This document shows, piece by piece, positions 26,460 to 35,115 of a DNA stretch of 52,278 nucleotides (within the stretch, counting starts at the first letter, position 1; each line of letters opens with the position of its first letter). Made by a program: the position numbers and the translations under genes. This DNA is from an uncultured Lachnospiraceae bacterium (lineage in GTDB: Bacteria > Bacillota > Clostridia > Lachnospirales > Lachnospiraceae). The DNA lies in contig CADBCZ010000020.1 in the NCBI GenBank assembly GCA_902793335.1, positions 1 to 52,278 on the forward strand, written 5' to 3'. Under the pieces are notes generated by a model. It saw only the letters and a list, made by a program, of their open reading frames with translations. It was not told the DNA's origin and searched no databases.

Positions 26460-28901
26460 TTATTTGCTCGCTTTATTGATAAGCCGAGCATATTTCGAAA
26501 CCATCTTATTAGGAACTAATATATTTACCGAATGAGGTACGCCCTTAAATGTATGATCGCCTATTTTATTCAATTTACTGCCTTTGAATTTGATATTCTT
26601 AAGATTTTTATCATTATACAATACTTTGTTTCCAAGTTTGTTTACGTTCTTTCCAAAAGTAATATTTTTAAGTTTTGGACATTTCATAAATGCGCGATTA
26701 CCTATAACAACAACATTCTTTCCGATAGTAACGGTTTGTAATTTCTTATATCCTGCACAGGCGTCAGATGCAATTTTATTGACTTTATATTTTTTCTTGT
26801 TGATCTTTACTGTTGCGGGAACAGAGACTTTGGTGCAAGAGTTTTTCTTTGGACGAAGATAAGTCGCGGTCTTGCTTCCTGTAATCCTGTAGTAGGCGTT
26901 TCCAACAAGATATTTATCTGATTGTATTTCCTTGCTTGATGTACGACTATTCTGTGAAAGGTTACCTGTTTGATTATCGGTATCAGATAAGCTGGTGTCT
27001 TGTTGTTGGCTATTATTTGGTGGGTTGGAGTTGTCAGTGTTGCTGCCCGGATTATTGTTAACGACAGTATTGGTGTTGCCTGTTTTATTGTCCGGATCAG
27101 TATTGATGCTGTCGGAATCCGGGTTCGAAATCGTCGACGAGGATTTGATTATTGCAAAATTAACTGCGGTTGAATTAGTAAAGGGGCCGATTCCTGTAAT
27201 TATGACGGTTGCAGTTCCAATATCCACGTTATTATTATACTCTAAGGTATAATCGAAATTCTCTTTCAATGGAATTGCTTGATCATCATCATTATATGTG
27301 ACAGTACATTCAGGAGTTATGGCATTTCCTGTGTATACATAGGAAGTTGATTTAATGGTTATGGTCAATTCGTTAATGTCTACCGGTTCTCTTGCGTCAA
27401 TATATGAGTAACTAAATTCTTTACAATAATCGATTTGTGCGTCTGTGGCGCAGTAGACAATACTTTTCCCCGCTTTGATATTCTCATCATCTCCGAAGGC
27501 ATAATTACTTATGTTGGTAAGCGACTCAGGGAGGATTATACGTCCGGAAGAAAAGGCAGTTCTTCCAATAGTCGTTAATGACTTGGGAAGGACAACTGTA
27601 TCTATCATTTCACAGCGATTAAATGCATTTTCTCCGATAGACACTATTGAATCCGGAAGCTTTATGTCGGATATATTATTGCAATTGCCAAATGCGCTTT
27701 TGCCCAATGTTTTGAGACCTGAAGGAAGCTTGACGGAAGTTAGCAAACCACAATCTGAAAATGCATTATCTTCTATGGATTCTACAGAATCGGGAATGGT
27801 AATTGTACTTAAATTACAATACTGAAATGCACCATTTTCAATCTTGGTTACAGATGATGGGATGGTGATATCAGTAAGTCCCGAACATCCTGAAAAAAGT
27901 CCCGGTGATATGGTGGTTAAAGATTCCGGTATATGTATTTCAGAAATGTTAGAACACATGTGGAAAGCGCCGTTATCAATCTGGGTAACACTATCGGGAA
28001 TGTAGATATTGTTAAGTTTGCTACAATCGTCAAAAGCGAGACAACCTATAAATGTAAGACTGTCGGGAAATGTTATTGTTTTGAGATCTGTACATCCGGT
28101 AAAGCATTGCCCCTCTATTCTTTCGAGTTTGGGATTGAAATTAACTGTGGTTAAACTTGTACATCCTGTGAAGGTACAACTTCCTGTGGTCAGAGACTGT
28201 ATGTTGACTTTTTTCAATTCTGTGCACGAAGAAAACGCCCAGTAATCTATGAAACTGACATTTTGGGGAATGGTTATTTCACGGATGCTTGTGCATCCGG
28301 AAAAGGCAGACTCACCTATAAATGATAAACTATCAGGCAGAGTCAGGTCTTCTATGGAAGAACATCCAAAAAAGGCGTTGTTTTTAATTGTAGTCAGATT
28401 GTCAGATAATCTGACATCAGATAAATTACTGTTGCCTGCTAAAGAAAATGATCCTATTGATGTGACAGAATCTGCCATGGTAAGCTCTGTCATTTTATCA
28501 TACACAAAGAAGGCATAGTCACCAATAGTTGTAACACCGTCATTTAATATTACTTTTTTGACAAGTGACGGGTTGAGTATGTCTGTTGAAATCATTTGAT
28601 TATCTATCTCATTTTTGTCAATCATTTTACCGGAACCGGAAATGGTAAGAGTTCCGTTTTCAAAACTCCATTTGACATTTGAACCGTCACCTTCTGCTCC
28701 GCAGTTGCCGGAAAGTTCTGTGGACTCTTTGTTTATAAACACTTCTGCATCTGATGATTCGAAGGCATGACTGGTGAACCGTGCGGGACCATTTATACAT
28801 ATAAAAATTAAAAATAATAATATAGTGGTAATAATTGATATATGATTAGTAATATTGATTCGGGATATAGACTTGTTTGAAAAACAGATTCGGCTAGTCA
28901 T
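26460..28901 (-). CDS. BspA-like leucine-rich-repeat surface protein
   Basis: 813-aa exported protein: N-terminal hydrophobic segment (about 18-42), the BspA-type entry GNCGAEGDGSNVKWSFENGTLTISGSG, then about fifteen LRR_5 repeats (about 105-480, pattern LPDSLTFIGxxAFxxCxxL), one beta-sandwich repeat (about 525-590, YTGNAITPECTVTYNDD), a Ser/Asn/Asp-rich linker (590-665) and a second LRR_5 block to the end. No LPXTG motif is visible. Such proteins mediate adhesion or sensing at the cell surface. It is the first gene of the minus-strand signalling cluster, with GAGGAA before the ATG. Confidence 0.87.
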   Translation of the reverse strand: MTSRICFSNKSISRINITNHISIITTILLFLIFICINGPARFTSHAFESSDAEVFINKESTELSGNCGAEGDGSNVKWSFENGTLTISGSGKMIDKNEIDNQMISTDILNPSLVKKVILNDGVTTIGDYAFFVYDKMTELTMADSVTSIGSFSLAGNSNLSDVRLSDNLTTIKNNAFFGCSSIEDLTLPDSLSFIGESAFSGCTSIREITIPQNVSFIDYWAFSSCTELKKVNIQSLTTGSCTFTGCTSLTTVNFNPKLERIEGQCFTGCTDLKTITFPDSLTFIGCLAFDDCSKLNNIYIPDSVTQIDNGAFHMCSNISEIHIPESLTTISPGLFSGCSGLTDITIPSSVTKIENGAFQYCNLSTITIPDSVESIEDNAFSDCGLLTSVKLPSGLKTLGKSAFGNCNNISDIKLPDSIVSIGENAFNRCEMIDTVVLPKSLTTIGRTAFSSGRIILPESLTNISNYAFGDDENIKAGKSIVYCATDAQIDYCKEFSYSYIDAREPVDINELTITIKSTSYVYTGNAITPECTVTYNDDDQAIPLKENFDYTLEYNNNVDIGTATVIITGIGPFTNSTAVNFAIIKSSSTISNPDSDSINTDPDNKTGNTNTVVNNNPGSNTDNSNPPNNSQQQDTSLSDTDNQTGNLSQNSRTSSKEIQSDKYLVGNAYYRITGSKTATYLRPKKNSCTKVSVPATVKINKKKYKVNKIASDACAGYKKLQTVTIGKNVVVIGNRAFMKCPKLKNITFGKNVNKLGNKVLYNDKNLKNIKFKGSKLNKIGDHTFKGVPHSVNILVPNKMVSKYARLINKASK

Positions 28902-28952
28902 ATTGGTTTCCTCTTGATATTGAAAAACGATTGATTTGTTACATCTGAAACC

Positions 28953-29010
28953 GGTTATAACTTTGAAATTCGGTTATAACTTATTGTTTCATTTATAACT
29001 GGTTATAACT
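28953..29010. promoter_or_regulatory. four GTTATAAC-like operator sites upstream of the signalling cluster
   Basis: GGTTATAACT occurs at 28953-28962, 28972-28981 and 29001-29010, with a variant ATTTATAACT at 28991-29000. Starts are 19, 19 and 10 bases apart, about two, two and one DNA turns. The core GTTATAAC is itself an 8-bp palindrome. Position 50-110 bases upstream of the BspA-like start suits a transcription-factor operator; the LytTR-FHA protein encoded in the same cluster is the obvious candidate (inference). Confidence 0.65.
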
Positions 29011-29051
29011 TTTGATTTCAGTGTAAATCACAGAAATTGAAAAGTCAACAT

Positions 29052-29077
29052 TAGTTATTACAACTCAAAGCGTGTTA
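29052..29077. repeat. left 26-bp direct repeat flanking the thiamine cassette
   Basis: Begins TTAGTTATTACAACTC and ends AAAGCGTGTT; matches 34501-34526 at 25 of 26 positions. Same orientation, 5.4 kb apart, enclosing exactly the thi genes, riboswitch, promoter and terminator. Confidence 0.8.
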
Positions 29078-29142
29078 CCTTTTTTCTTTTTTTTCATGAA
29101 CTTCTTAAGTCATTTTATTATTGTTCTACCAAACAATAAAAG

Positions 29143-29168
29143 AAAAAGCCCTGGCAAAAACCAGGGCT
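29143..29168 (-). terminator. terminator of the thi operon
   Basis: On the minus strand AGCCCTGG-tttttg-CCAGGGCT is followed by TTTTCTTTT. It lies about 40 bases after the thiC stop. Confidence 0.9.
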
Positions 29169-29209
29169 AGTAATTATATACGTTTAATCAATATTATTCA
29201 TACTCTGCT

Positions 29210-30565
29210 TTATAGAATATCTACATGCTCACCATTTAACGCTTTATTCATGCTCCTAACTGCGCAGAACTTTCCACACATTGAGCATGTATCATCATGC
29301 TCAGGTGACCTGTCGTCACGTATAGCCTTAGCCGTTTCTGGATCAAGTGCACACTCCCACTGTTTTTCCCAGTCAAGTGCTCTTCTTGCATCTGCCATAG
29401 CATTATCTATATCCATGGCATGTGGAATTTTCTTAGCTATATCAGCGGCATGAGCTGCAATCTTAGATGCCATGATTCCCTGCTTTACATCATCAATATT
29501 AGGAAGTGCCAGATGCTCTGCTGGTGTAACATAGCAAAGGAATGCTGCTCCTGCAGAAGCTGCAATAGCTCCACCGATAGCAGATGTAATGTGATCATAT
29601 CCTGGTGCAATATCAGTAACTATAGGTCCAAGTACATAGAATGGAGCCCCCATACATATGGTCTGCTGTATCTTCATGTTAGCAGCTATCTGATCCATTG
29701 GCATATGACCAGGGCCCTCAACCATTACCTGAACATCTCTATCCCATGCACGCTTAGTAAGCTCTCCAAGACGAACAAGCTCCTCAATCTGGCATACATC
29801 ACTTCCGTCAGCAATACATCCTGGACGGCAGGCATCACCAAGGGAGATAGTTACATCATATTTACGGCATATTTCAAGTATCTCATCATAGTATTCGTAA
29901 AATGGATTCTCTTCGCCTGTCATACACATCCAGGCAAATACGAGTGAACCACCTCGTGATACTATATTCATTTTTCTCTTGTGCTTCTTGATCTGCTCTA
30001 TTGTCTTACGAGTAATACCACAATGAAGTGTAACAAAATCAACACCGTCCTCAGCATGAAGTCTTATAACATCAAGGAAGTCCTGGGCAGTAAGTGTCTC
30101 TAGGTCTCTCTGATAATGAATCACACTGTCATATACTGGAACTGTTCCAATCATTGCAGGACATTCGCTGGTAAGCTTTCTTCTAAATGGCTGTGTATCT
30201 CCGTGGGAAGAAAGGTCCATAATTGCCTCAGCTCCCATGTTTACAGCCTCCATAACCTTCTTCATCTCGATATCATAATCCTTGCAATCTCTAGAAACAC
30301 CAAGATTAACATTTATCTTGGTCTTCAAAACTGAACCCACTCCGTTAGGATCGATACATTTGTGATTCTTGTTGGCACAGATTGCCACCTGTCCTCTTGC
30401 AACAAGGTCACGAATTTCTTCCTCAGTTCTGTACTCCTTAGCTGCTACTACTTTCATTTCCGGTGTGATGATACCCTGTCTTGCGGCATCCATCTGAGTT
30501 GTATAATTTCTTTCACCGGCGCCTTCACCGAGCTTCTTCTCAGTGATATTTAATGCTTCTTTCAT
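29210..30565 (-). CDS. thiC: phosphomethylpyrimidine synthase ThiC
   Basis: Radical-SAM enzyme converting aminoimidazole ribotide to HMP-phosphate, the pyrimidine half of thiamine. 451 aa, the short form lacking the long N-terminal domain of E. coli. Family motifs: [30 protein letters not shown] (as [11 protein letters not shown]) and [27 protein letters not shown]. The C-terminal cluster motif CSMCGKFC has spacing C-x2-C-x3-C. The ATG at 30565 has AAAGGAG about 6 bases upstream; upstream in-frame starts lack a site. Last gene of the operon. Confidence 0.95.
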   Translation of the reverse strand: MKEALNITEKKLGEGAGERNYTTQMDAARQGIITPEMKVVAAKEYRTEEEIRDLVARGQVAICANKNHKCIDPNGVGSVLKTKINVNLGVSRDCKDYDIEMKKVMEAVNMGAEAIMDLSSHGDTQPFRRKLTSECPAMIGTVPVYDSVIHYQRDLETLTAQDFLDVIRLHAEDGVDFVTLHCGITRKTIEQIKKHKRKMNIVSRGGSLVFAWMCMTGEENPFYEYYDEILEICRKYDVTISLGDACRPGCIADGSDVCQIEELVRLGELTKRAWDRDVQVMVEGPGHMPMDQIAANMKIQQTICMGAPFYVLGPIVTDIAPGYDHITSAIGGAIAASAGAAFLCYVTPAEHLALPNIDDVKQGIMASKIAAHAADIAKKIPHAMDIDNAMADARRALDWEKQWECALDPETAKAIRDDRSPEHDDTCSMCGKFCAVRSMNKALNGEHVDIL

Positions 30566-30649
30566 TTGTTTCTCCTTTTCTATTCGCATTAATTTTTCTT
30601 TTGCGATACAAGGTGGTGCCCCCAATGTACCGCTATATATGTAGAAGTT

Positions 30650-31279
30650 TTACCGACTGAACTTAGTCAGTAATCCCTCAACATTCTTAACTTTCATGGC
30701 ACTGCTCATGATGCAGGCTCCCGCTGCACCTTTGCTACGTACCTCATCTATATTCTTTGGTTCTATACCACCTATGGCATAGACTGGCAAATCAACCTCC
30801 TGCGTTACCTTTCTTAAAAACTCCAGTCCCCTTCCAGGAAGCCCCTTCTTACAATCCGTATCATATATATGACCTGCCAGGATGTAGGTGCAGCCCAGTT
30901 TCCTAGCTCTTCTAGCATCTTCAACGCTGTGGCAGGAAGCTCCAAGTTCTGAAACTCCTAATTTTTTCAGGAGTAACTCTGGCTCATTGATTCCATTTTC
31001 CAAGTACACTTCTTCTAGAATATTAAGAGGAAGATGTAGTCCATCGCTACCTAGCTCCATGGCAACCCTATAATAATAATGTAGAAAGAGTTTTGTACCT
31101 TCCTCTCTGCAGACCGGAAGGAACCAGCTGGCAAGCTCCCCATACTCCTCCTCACTCATATCCTTCTCTCTAAGAATAATTGCTGAGGGATGAGCCTTTG
31201 CAATTTCCACCAGCTTCTCTTTAAAATCTCCTTCACATAGATGTCTATTGGTAACGCAAATTATGTCACTACTTTTCAT
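30650..31279 (-). CDS. thiE: thiamine phosphate synthase / TenI-like protein
   Basis: 209-aa TIM-barrel protein of the ThiE/TenI family, expected to join the HMP and thiazole moieties. AIILREKDMSEEEY, GASCHSVEDARRARKLG and AGHIYDTDCKKGLPGRGLEFL, then VYAIGGI near the C-terminus, fit the family. However, the usual NDR...VHLGQ stretch reads HYYYRVAMELGSDGLHLP, so the Asn-Asp pair is missing. It may be a divergent clostridial ThiE or a TenI-type protein. It lies between thiH and thiC in the operon, which favours ThiE. Confidence 0.75.
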   Translation of the reverse strand: MKSSDIICVTNRHLCEGDFKEKLVEIAKAHPSAIILREKDMSEEEYGELASWFLPVCREEGTKLFLHYYYRVAMELGSDGLHLPLNILEEVYLENGINEPELLLKKLGVSELGASCHSVEDARRARKLGCTYILAGHIYDTDCKKGLPGRGLEFLRKVTQEVDLPVYAIGGIEPKNIDEVRSKGAAGACIMSSAMKVKNVEGLLTKFSR

Positions 31280-31293
31280 TTAGTCTCCTACTT

Positions 31294-32547
31294 TTATACG
31301 AAAAGATAATCATTAAGTACAGGCTGAAGACCTTCGCCCTCAATATCCTGATACATCTTATCAAGGCTTCTGCTGTCGCTAATCTCGAACTGCTCATCGC
31401 CCTGTGCATATTCATCTTCTTTTCCTGTATATTTAGACTCGTGATCTCCAATTCCTGTAGATACACCAGCTGATACCTTAGTAGCTGCTATCTTAACGAT
31501 TCCATTTCTGAACTGAGCTGTTTCTCTTGAAGAAACTGTAATACCTGCAAATGGAAGAAAGATTCTATATGCACAAAGTACCTGGCAAAGCTGCTTCTCA
31601 TGTACATCTAATGGATTTATCTTCTCATTATTTATGATAGGACGAAGTCTTGGACAGGAAAGTGAAATCTCAGCATGTGGATACTTCTTCTGAAGGAAAT
31701 ATGCATGAAGTGCTGTGGCAAGGGCATCCTTTCTAAAGTCCGAAAGACCAAGAAGAGCCGAAAATGCAACGCCTCTCATTCCACCCATTAGCGCACGTTC
31801 CTGAGCATCAAATCTATAAGGCCATACTCTCTTATGTCCCATCAGGTGAAGTGTCTCATACTTATCTGTATCATAGCTTTCCTGGAATACAGTTACATAG
31901 TCCGCTCCACACTCATGAAGATACTTATACTCATCTACATTTACTGGATAAACCTCAAGTCCCACAAGTCGGAAATACTTTCTTGCAAGCTTGCATGCTT
32001 CTCCGATATATTCCACATCACTGGCAGCACGGCTCTCACCTGTAAGAATAAGAATCTCTTCCATTCCACTGTCAGCTATAACCTTCATCTCATGCTCTAT
32101 CTGCTCTGTCGTCAGCTTCATTCTACGAATCTTGTTGTAGCAGTTGAAGCCGCAATATACGCAATAGTTTTCACAATAATTTGCAATATATAAAGGTGTA
32201 AAAAGATAAACTGTATTGCCAAAATGCTTACTGGTTTCAAGCCTTGCTCTCTCTGCCATCTTCTCAAGAAGTGGCTCAGCTGCAGGTGAAAGAAGCGCCT
32301 TGAAATCCTCTATAGAACAGTGATCGTGGTTAAGAGCAGCTACAACATCCCTTGCAGTATACTTCGAATAATCATAGCTATTCATCTCACTCAGAACCTT
32401 TTCACAGATATCTGACTTAATGATATCCATACCTGGCATATACTCCATGTGATTAGTTCTGCAGGTTGGATCATTTTCCAGACGATGTTTTTTCTCCAAT
32501 GCCTCTGGTGACAGTTCATCTGAATCTATTAAATAGTTATTTTCCAT
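31294..32547 (-). CDS. thiH: 2-iminoacetate synthase ThiH
   Basis: Radical-SAM lyase cleaving tyrosine to give dehydroglycine for thiazole assembly. 417 aa; 4Fe-4S motif CENYCVYC (Cys at 125, 129 and 132) within YIANYCENYCVYCGFNCYN, then ILILTGES and the C-terminal GDHESKYTGKEDEYAQGDEQFEISDSRS, all typical. CGGAGGA precedes the ATG. Directly downstream of thiG. Use of ThiH rather than the oxygen-dependent ThiO fits an anaerobe. Confidence 0.95.
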   Translation of the reverse strand: MENNYLIDSDELSPEALEKKHRLENDPTCRTNHMEYMPGMDIIKSDICEKVLSEMNSYDYSKYTARDVVAALNHDHCSIEDFKALLSPAAEPLLEKMAERARLETSKHFGNTVYLFTPLYIANYCENYCVYCGFNCYNKIRRMKLTTEQIEHEMKVIADSGMEEILILTGESRAASDVEYIGEACKLARKYFRLVGLEVYPVNVDEYKYLHECGADYVTVFQESYDTDKYETLHLMGHKRVWPYRFDAQERALMGGMRGVAFSALLGLSDFRKDALATALHAYFLQKKYPHAEISLSCPRLRPIINNEKINPLDVHEKQLCQVLCAYRIFLPFAGITVSSRETAQFRNGIVKIAATKVSAGVSTGIGDHESKYTGKEDEYAQGDEQFEISDSRSLDKMYQDIEGEGLQPVLNDYLFV

Positions 32548-32567
32548 TTTTCCTATCCTCCGAATTC

Positions 32568-33350
32568 CTAGTCTCTAAGGAACCCTGTCAAAGGATCAGA
32601 TGCGGATGCACCTCTTGTAAGAACTCTTCCAAGACCTGAAAGATATGCCTTTCGTCCTGATGATATTGCATCCTTAAATGCTGATGCCATAAGTGGAAGA
32701 TTTCCTGCTGTAGCAAGAGCTGTATTAGCCATAACGGCTGCGCATCCCATTTCCATAGCTTCACAAGCCTGTGAAGGACGGCCAATTCCTGCATCTACAA
32801 TAATCGGAAGATCCATCTCATCTATAAGAATCTGGATAAACTCCTTTGTAGCAAGTCCCTTATTGGAACCAATTGGTGAAGCAAGTGGCATGATAGAAGC
32901 TGCACCTGCATTTGCCAGATCTCTTGCTGCATTTAGATCTGGATACATATATGGCATTACCACAAAGCCTTCCTTTGCAAGGATTTCAGTTGCCTTGATT
33001 GTTTCCATATTATCTGGGAGAAGATACTTTGTATCTCTCATAATCTCAATCTTTACAAAGTTACCACATCCCAGCTCTCTCGCAAGACGAGCTATTCTTA
33101 CAGCCTCATCAGCAGTTCTTGCACCACTTGTGTTAGGAAGAAGAGTTACACCTTCAGGGATATAATCAAGGATATTCTCCTGATCCTTTGTATTTGTTCT
33201 TCTAACTGCAAGAGTAATAAGCTCAGCTCCCGCATCCTTCACTGCTGCCTCGATAAGCTTCATTGAATACTTACCTGAGCCTAATATAAATCGGGAATTA
33301 AACTCCTTACCACCTATCAATAACTTGTCTTCTGTTTTCATGTCTTCCAT
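32568..33350 (-). CDS. thiG: thiazole synthase ThiG
   Basis: Builds the thiazole ring from deoxyxylulose phosphate, dehydroglycine and ThiS-thiocarboxylate. 260 aa with [44 protein letters not shown], the catalytic-Lys region [16 protein letters not shown], and SPIGSNKGL with [17 protein letters not shown] binding phosphate. AAGGA lies 7 bases before the ATG. Confidence 0.96.
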   Translation of the reverse strand: MEDMKTEDKLLIGGKEFNSRFILGSGKYSMKLIEAAVKDAGAELITLAVRRTNTKDQENILDYIPEGVTLLPNTSGARTADEAVRIARLARELGCGNFVKIEIMRDTKYLLPDNMETIKATEILAKEGFVVMPYMYPDLNAARDLANAGAASIMPLASPIGSNKGLATKEFIQILIDEMDLPIIVDAGIGRPSQACEAMEMGCAAVMANTALATAGNLPLMASAFKDAISSGRKAYLSGLGRVLTRGASASDPLTGFLRD

Positions 33351-33412
33351 GATTTTTCCTTCTTTCGTAGTTTTACCTTCGTATTATTTTTCATATTATT
33401 TCAGTATGCTTA

Positions 33413-34048
33413 TTAAACATCCAATTCACCTGACAGAATTCTAACTACCATATGTGCTTCATGTGCAGCGCATGCCATAACACGGGATGCCACAAGTCCT
33501 ATACCATCATTTACATCGCTCTCCCCGTCCCCACAGAGATAAAGTCTTTTCATTATCTTCTGGGTTTTTATTTCATTTGCACTACCCAAACCTGACATTC
33601 CAGAACCTGAGACAATTATCTTATCTTCAAAGCCTTCAAGAACTGCGTTTACTAACATCGCTTTATTATCTGCTTTATCAAATGCTTCGCAGACTATATC
33701 TGCATCATTTAACAGTTCCACCGTATTTTCTTCAGTCATTTTAACAGTATGGTATTCAATATCCACATACGGCGTAATCTCCCTTAGATTTTCAGCCAGA
33801 GCCTCTGTTTTATACATTCCTAGCTGACTCATTTTATACTGCTGTCTGTTAAGATTCGTTGGATCAACCTTATCAAAATCTATAAGTATCAACTTTCCTA
33901 TTCCTACTCTCGTAAGACTTATCGCTATGTTGGAACCAAGTCCACCAAGTCCACATATAGCAACTGTGGCATTCAGAAATTTTTCCTGTTTCTCTTTTCC
34001 ATGTCTCTCAGTCAGGGCCTGAAGCCATTCCTCTTTAGTAAGTACCAT
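33413..34048 (-). CDS. thiF: ThiS adenylyltransferase ThiF
   Basis: E1-like enzyme that adenylates the ThiS C-terminus. 211 aa with the nucleotide-binding CGLGGLGSNIAISLTRVGIGKLILID, DPTNLNRQQY and CEAFDKADNKAMLV. This is the short clostridial type without the extra C-terminal part of E. coli ThiF. The ATG at 34048 has AGGAGG, inside the end of thiS, nine bases upstream; start and thiS stop are nearly contiguous, so translation is coupled. Confidence 0.93.
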   Translation of the reverse strand: MVLTKEEWLQALTERHGKEKQEKFLNATVAICGLGGLGSNIAISLTRVGIGKLILIDFDKVDPTNLNRQQYKMSQLGMYKTEALAENLREITPYVDIEYHTVKMTEENTVELLNDADIVCEAFDKADNKAMLVNAVLEGFEDKIIVSGSGMSGLGSANEIKTQKIMKRLYLCGDGESDVNDGIGLVASRVMACAAHEAHMVVRILSGELDV

Positions 34049-34049
34049 A

Positions 34050-34244
34050 TCAACCACCTCCTACGAAGCTGACAACTTCTACAATATCTCCGTCTTCAAG
34101 AATTGTTTCCTCATAAGATGCCTTAGGAACGATCATCTCATTTCTTTCAACTGCAATTCTACTCTTATCATAACCAAGCTCTGTTATTACTTCTTGAACA
34201 CTTCGTCCAGCATAGTCGAATTCATTTCCATTTATTTTTATCAT
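34050..34244 (-). CDS. thiS: sulfur carrier protein ThiS
   Basis: 64-aa ubiquitin-fold protein ending in the required Gly-Gly (VSFVGGG). Starts MIKINGNEFDYAG; AAGGAGG lies 10 bases before this ATG, while an upstream in-frame GTG abuts the site. First gene of the thi operon, just behind the riboswitch terminator. Confidence 0.93.
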   Translation of the reverse strand: MIKINGNEFDYAGRSVQEVITELGYDKSRIAVERNEMIVPKASYEETILEDGDIVEVVSFVGGG

Positions 34245-34279
34245 ACTCTCCACGCCTCCTTTTCCTTAGTTTATAAAGC

Positions 34280-34310
34280 AAAAAAGCTGCCTCCAATTCG
34301 GAAACAGCTT
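34280..34310 (-). terminator. riboswitch-controlled terminator
   Basis: On the minus strand AAGCTGTTTCC-gaatt-GGAGGCAGCTT is followed by TTTTGC. Placed between the TPP aptamer and thiS, it is the likely expression platform: TPP binding would favour termination. Confidence 0.82.
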
Positions 34311-34330
34311 ACATAACAAACACATTTTCA

Positions 34331-34412
34331 GCATCCCTACGTTGGCATTACCCAAATCAGGTTATCAGGTCGAAGGTCACACCTTCCTCTCAGCCAGTCT
34401 ACTAGCTCCCAT
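34331..34412 (-). promoter_or_regulatory. TPP riboswitch (THI element)
   Basis: Minus strand carries GGGAGC, CTGGCTGAGAGGAAGG, ACCTTCGACCTGATAACC and TGATTTGGGTAATGCCAACGTAGGGATGC in order (split here), the universally conserved CTGAGA and ACCTGA...GGGTAATGCCAACG blocks of the thiamine pyrophosphate aptamer. It precedes the thiS-thiF-thiG-thiH-thiE-thiC operon. Confidence 0.97.
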
Positions 34413-34443
34413 TCTGTTCTTATTCAATTCTTCTCAGTGCCAT

Positions 34444-34472
34444 ATTTTATTCCAATCCCATATCATAGTCAA
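34444..34472 (-). promoter_or_regulatory. thi operon promoter
   Basis: Minus strand TTGACT (34472-34467), 17-base spacer, TAAAAT (34449-34444); transcription would start about 25 bases before the riboswitch. Confidence 0.75.
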
Positions 34473-34500
34473 CAAGAAATTGTACTAATCAGCGAAGAAA

Positions 34501-34526
34501 TTAATTATTACAACTCAAAGCGTGTT
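34501..34526. repeat. right 26-bp direct repeat flanking the thiamine cassette
   Basis: Partner of 29052-29077 with a single G/A difference. It lies just outside the thi promoter. Confidence 0.8.
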
Positions 34527-34718
34527 TATTACAAGTATATTTTATTGGAAATAGATATGTGATATGTATAAATCAGGCTATGTAATACCAGGTTTTTCTG
34601 TCTTAAAATAGGAAATTCGGATAGGCAATTCTGATAGGAAATTTACCTATGTAAAATACATCTGAAAATTACATTTTGTTTGCCATAAAAGGTGAATGGT
34701 AAAATAAGGAATATAAAA

Positions 34719-35051
34719 TTGAGAACGATGAAAAATTTAGAACAAAATACGACGTTAATAGGTCAAACGAAAGATGAGGGCATGGGGGATTTGAATACTA
34801 AAAATGATAACAAGAAGTATATATCTGTGTATGAAGAAATCGCTCAGGTTCTATCTAATCCGGCAGATGTTGAACGTGTATATGAACTGCTTAAAGGACA
34901 GACAGTTTCATTCCCACAGAAACTATATTCTAAGGAGTATATGAAGGAATATATCAACAGAAATTATGGTAATGAAACTGCCAGAGAAATAGCGAGCGTG
35001 TTAGGAATAAGTGATAGGAGGGTGAGACAGATAGCGAAAGAGAGAGAGTAG
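34719..35051 (+). CDS. Mor-like helix-turn-helix protein
   Basis: About 110 aa. The middle (ISVYEEIAQVLSNPADVERVYELLKGQTVSFPQKLYSKEYMKEYI, shown in part) and the C-terminal helix-turn-helix (ETAREIASVLGISDRRVRQIAKE) resemble the Mor/C transcription-activator family common in phages and mobile elements. Start uncertain: the TTG at 34719 has AAGGA eight bases upstream; ATG 34728 and GTG 34692 are alternatives. Possibly regulates the surface-protein gene that follows, or is a phage remnant. Confidence 0.6.
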   Translation: MRTMKNLEQNTTLIGQTKDEGMGDLNTKNDNKKYISVYEEIAQVLSNPADVERVYELLKGQTVSFPQKLYSKEYMKEYINRNYGNETAREIASVLGISDRRVRQIAKERE

Positions 35052-35115
35052 GTGTAGGGTAAAGTTTTTTCTGTTTATGGTGGGTTTGAAAATAGAATAT
35101 TGGAGGTGTTGGGTT

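Noticed and set aside
28140-28153. A further TTAACTGTGGTTAA-like sequence
   Set aside because: Lies inside a coding repeat of the BspA-like gene and carries an extra mismatch, so probably chance.
29121-29453. 110-codon plus-strand frame over the end of thiC
   Set aside because: Antisense shadow of thiC and its terminator.
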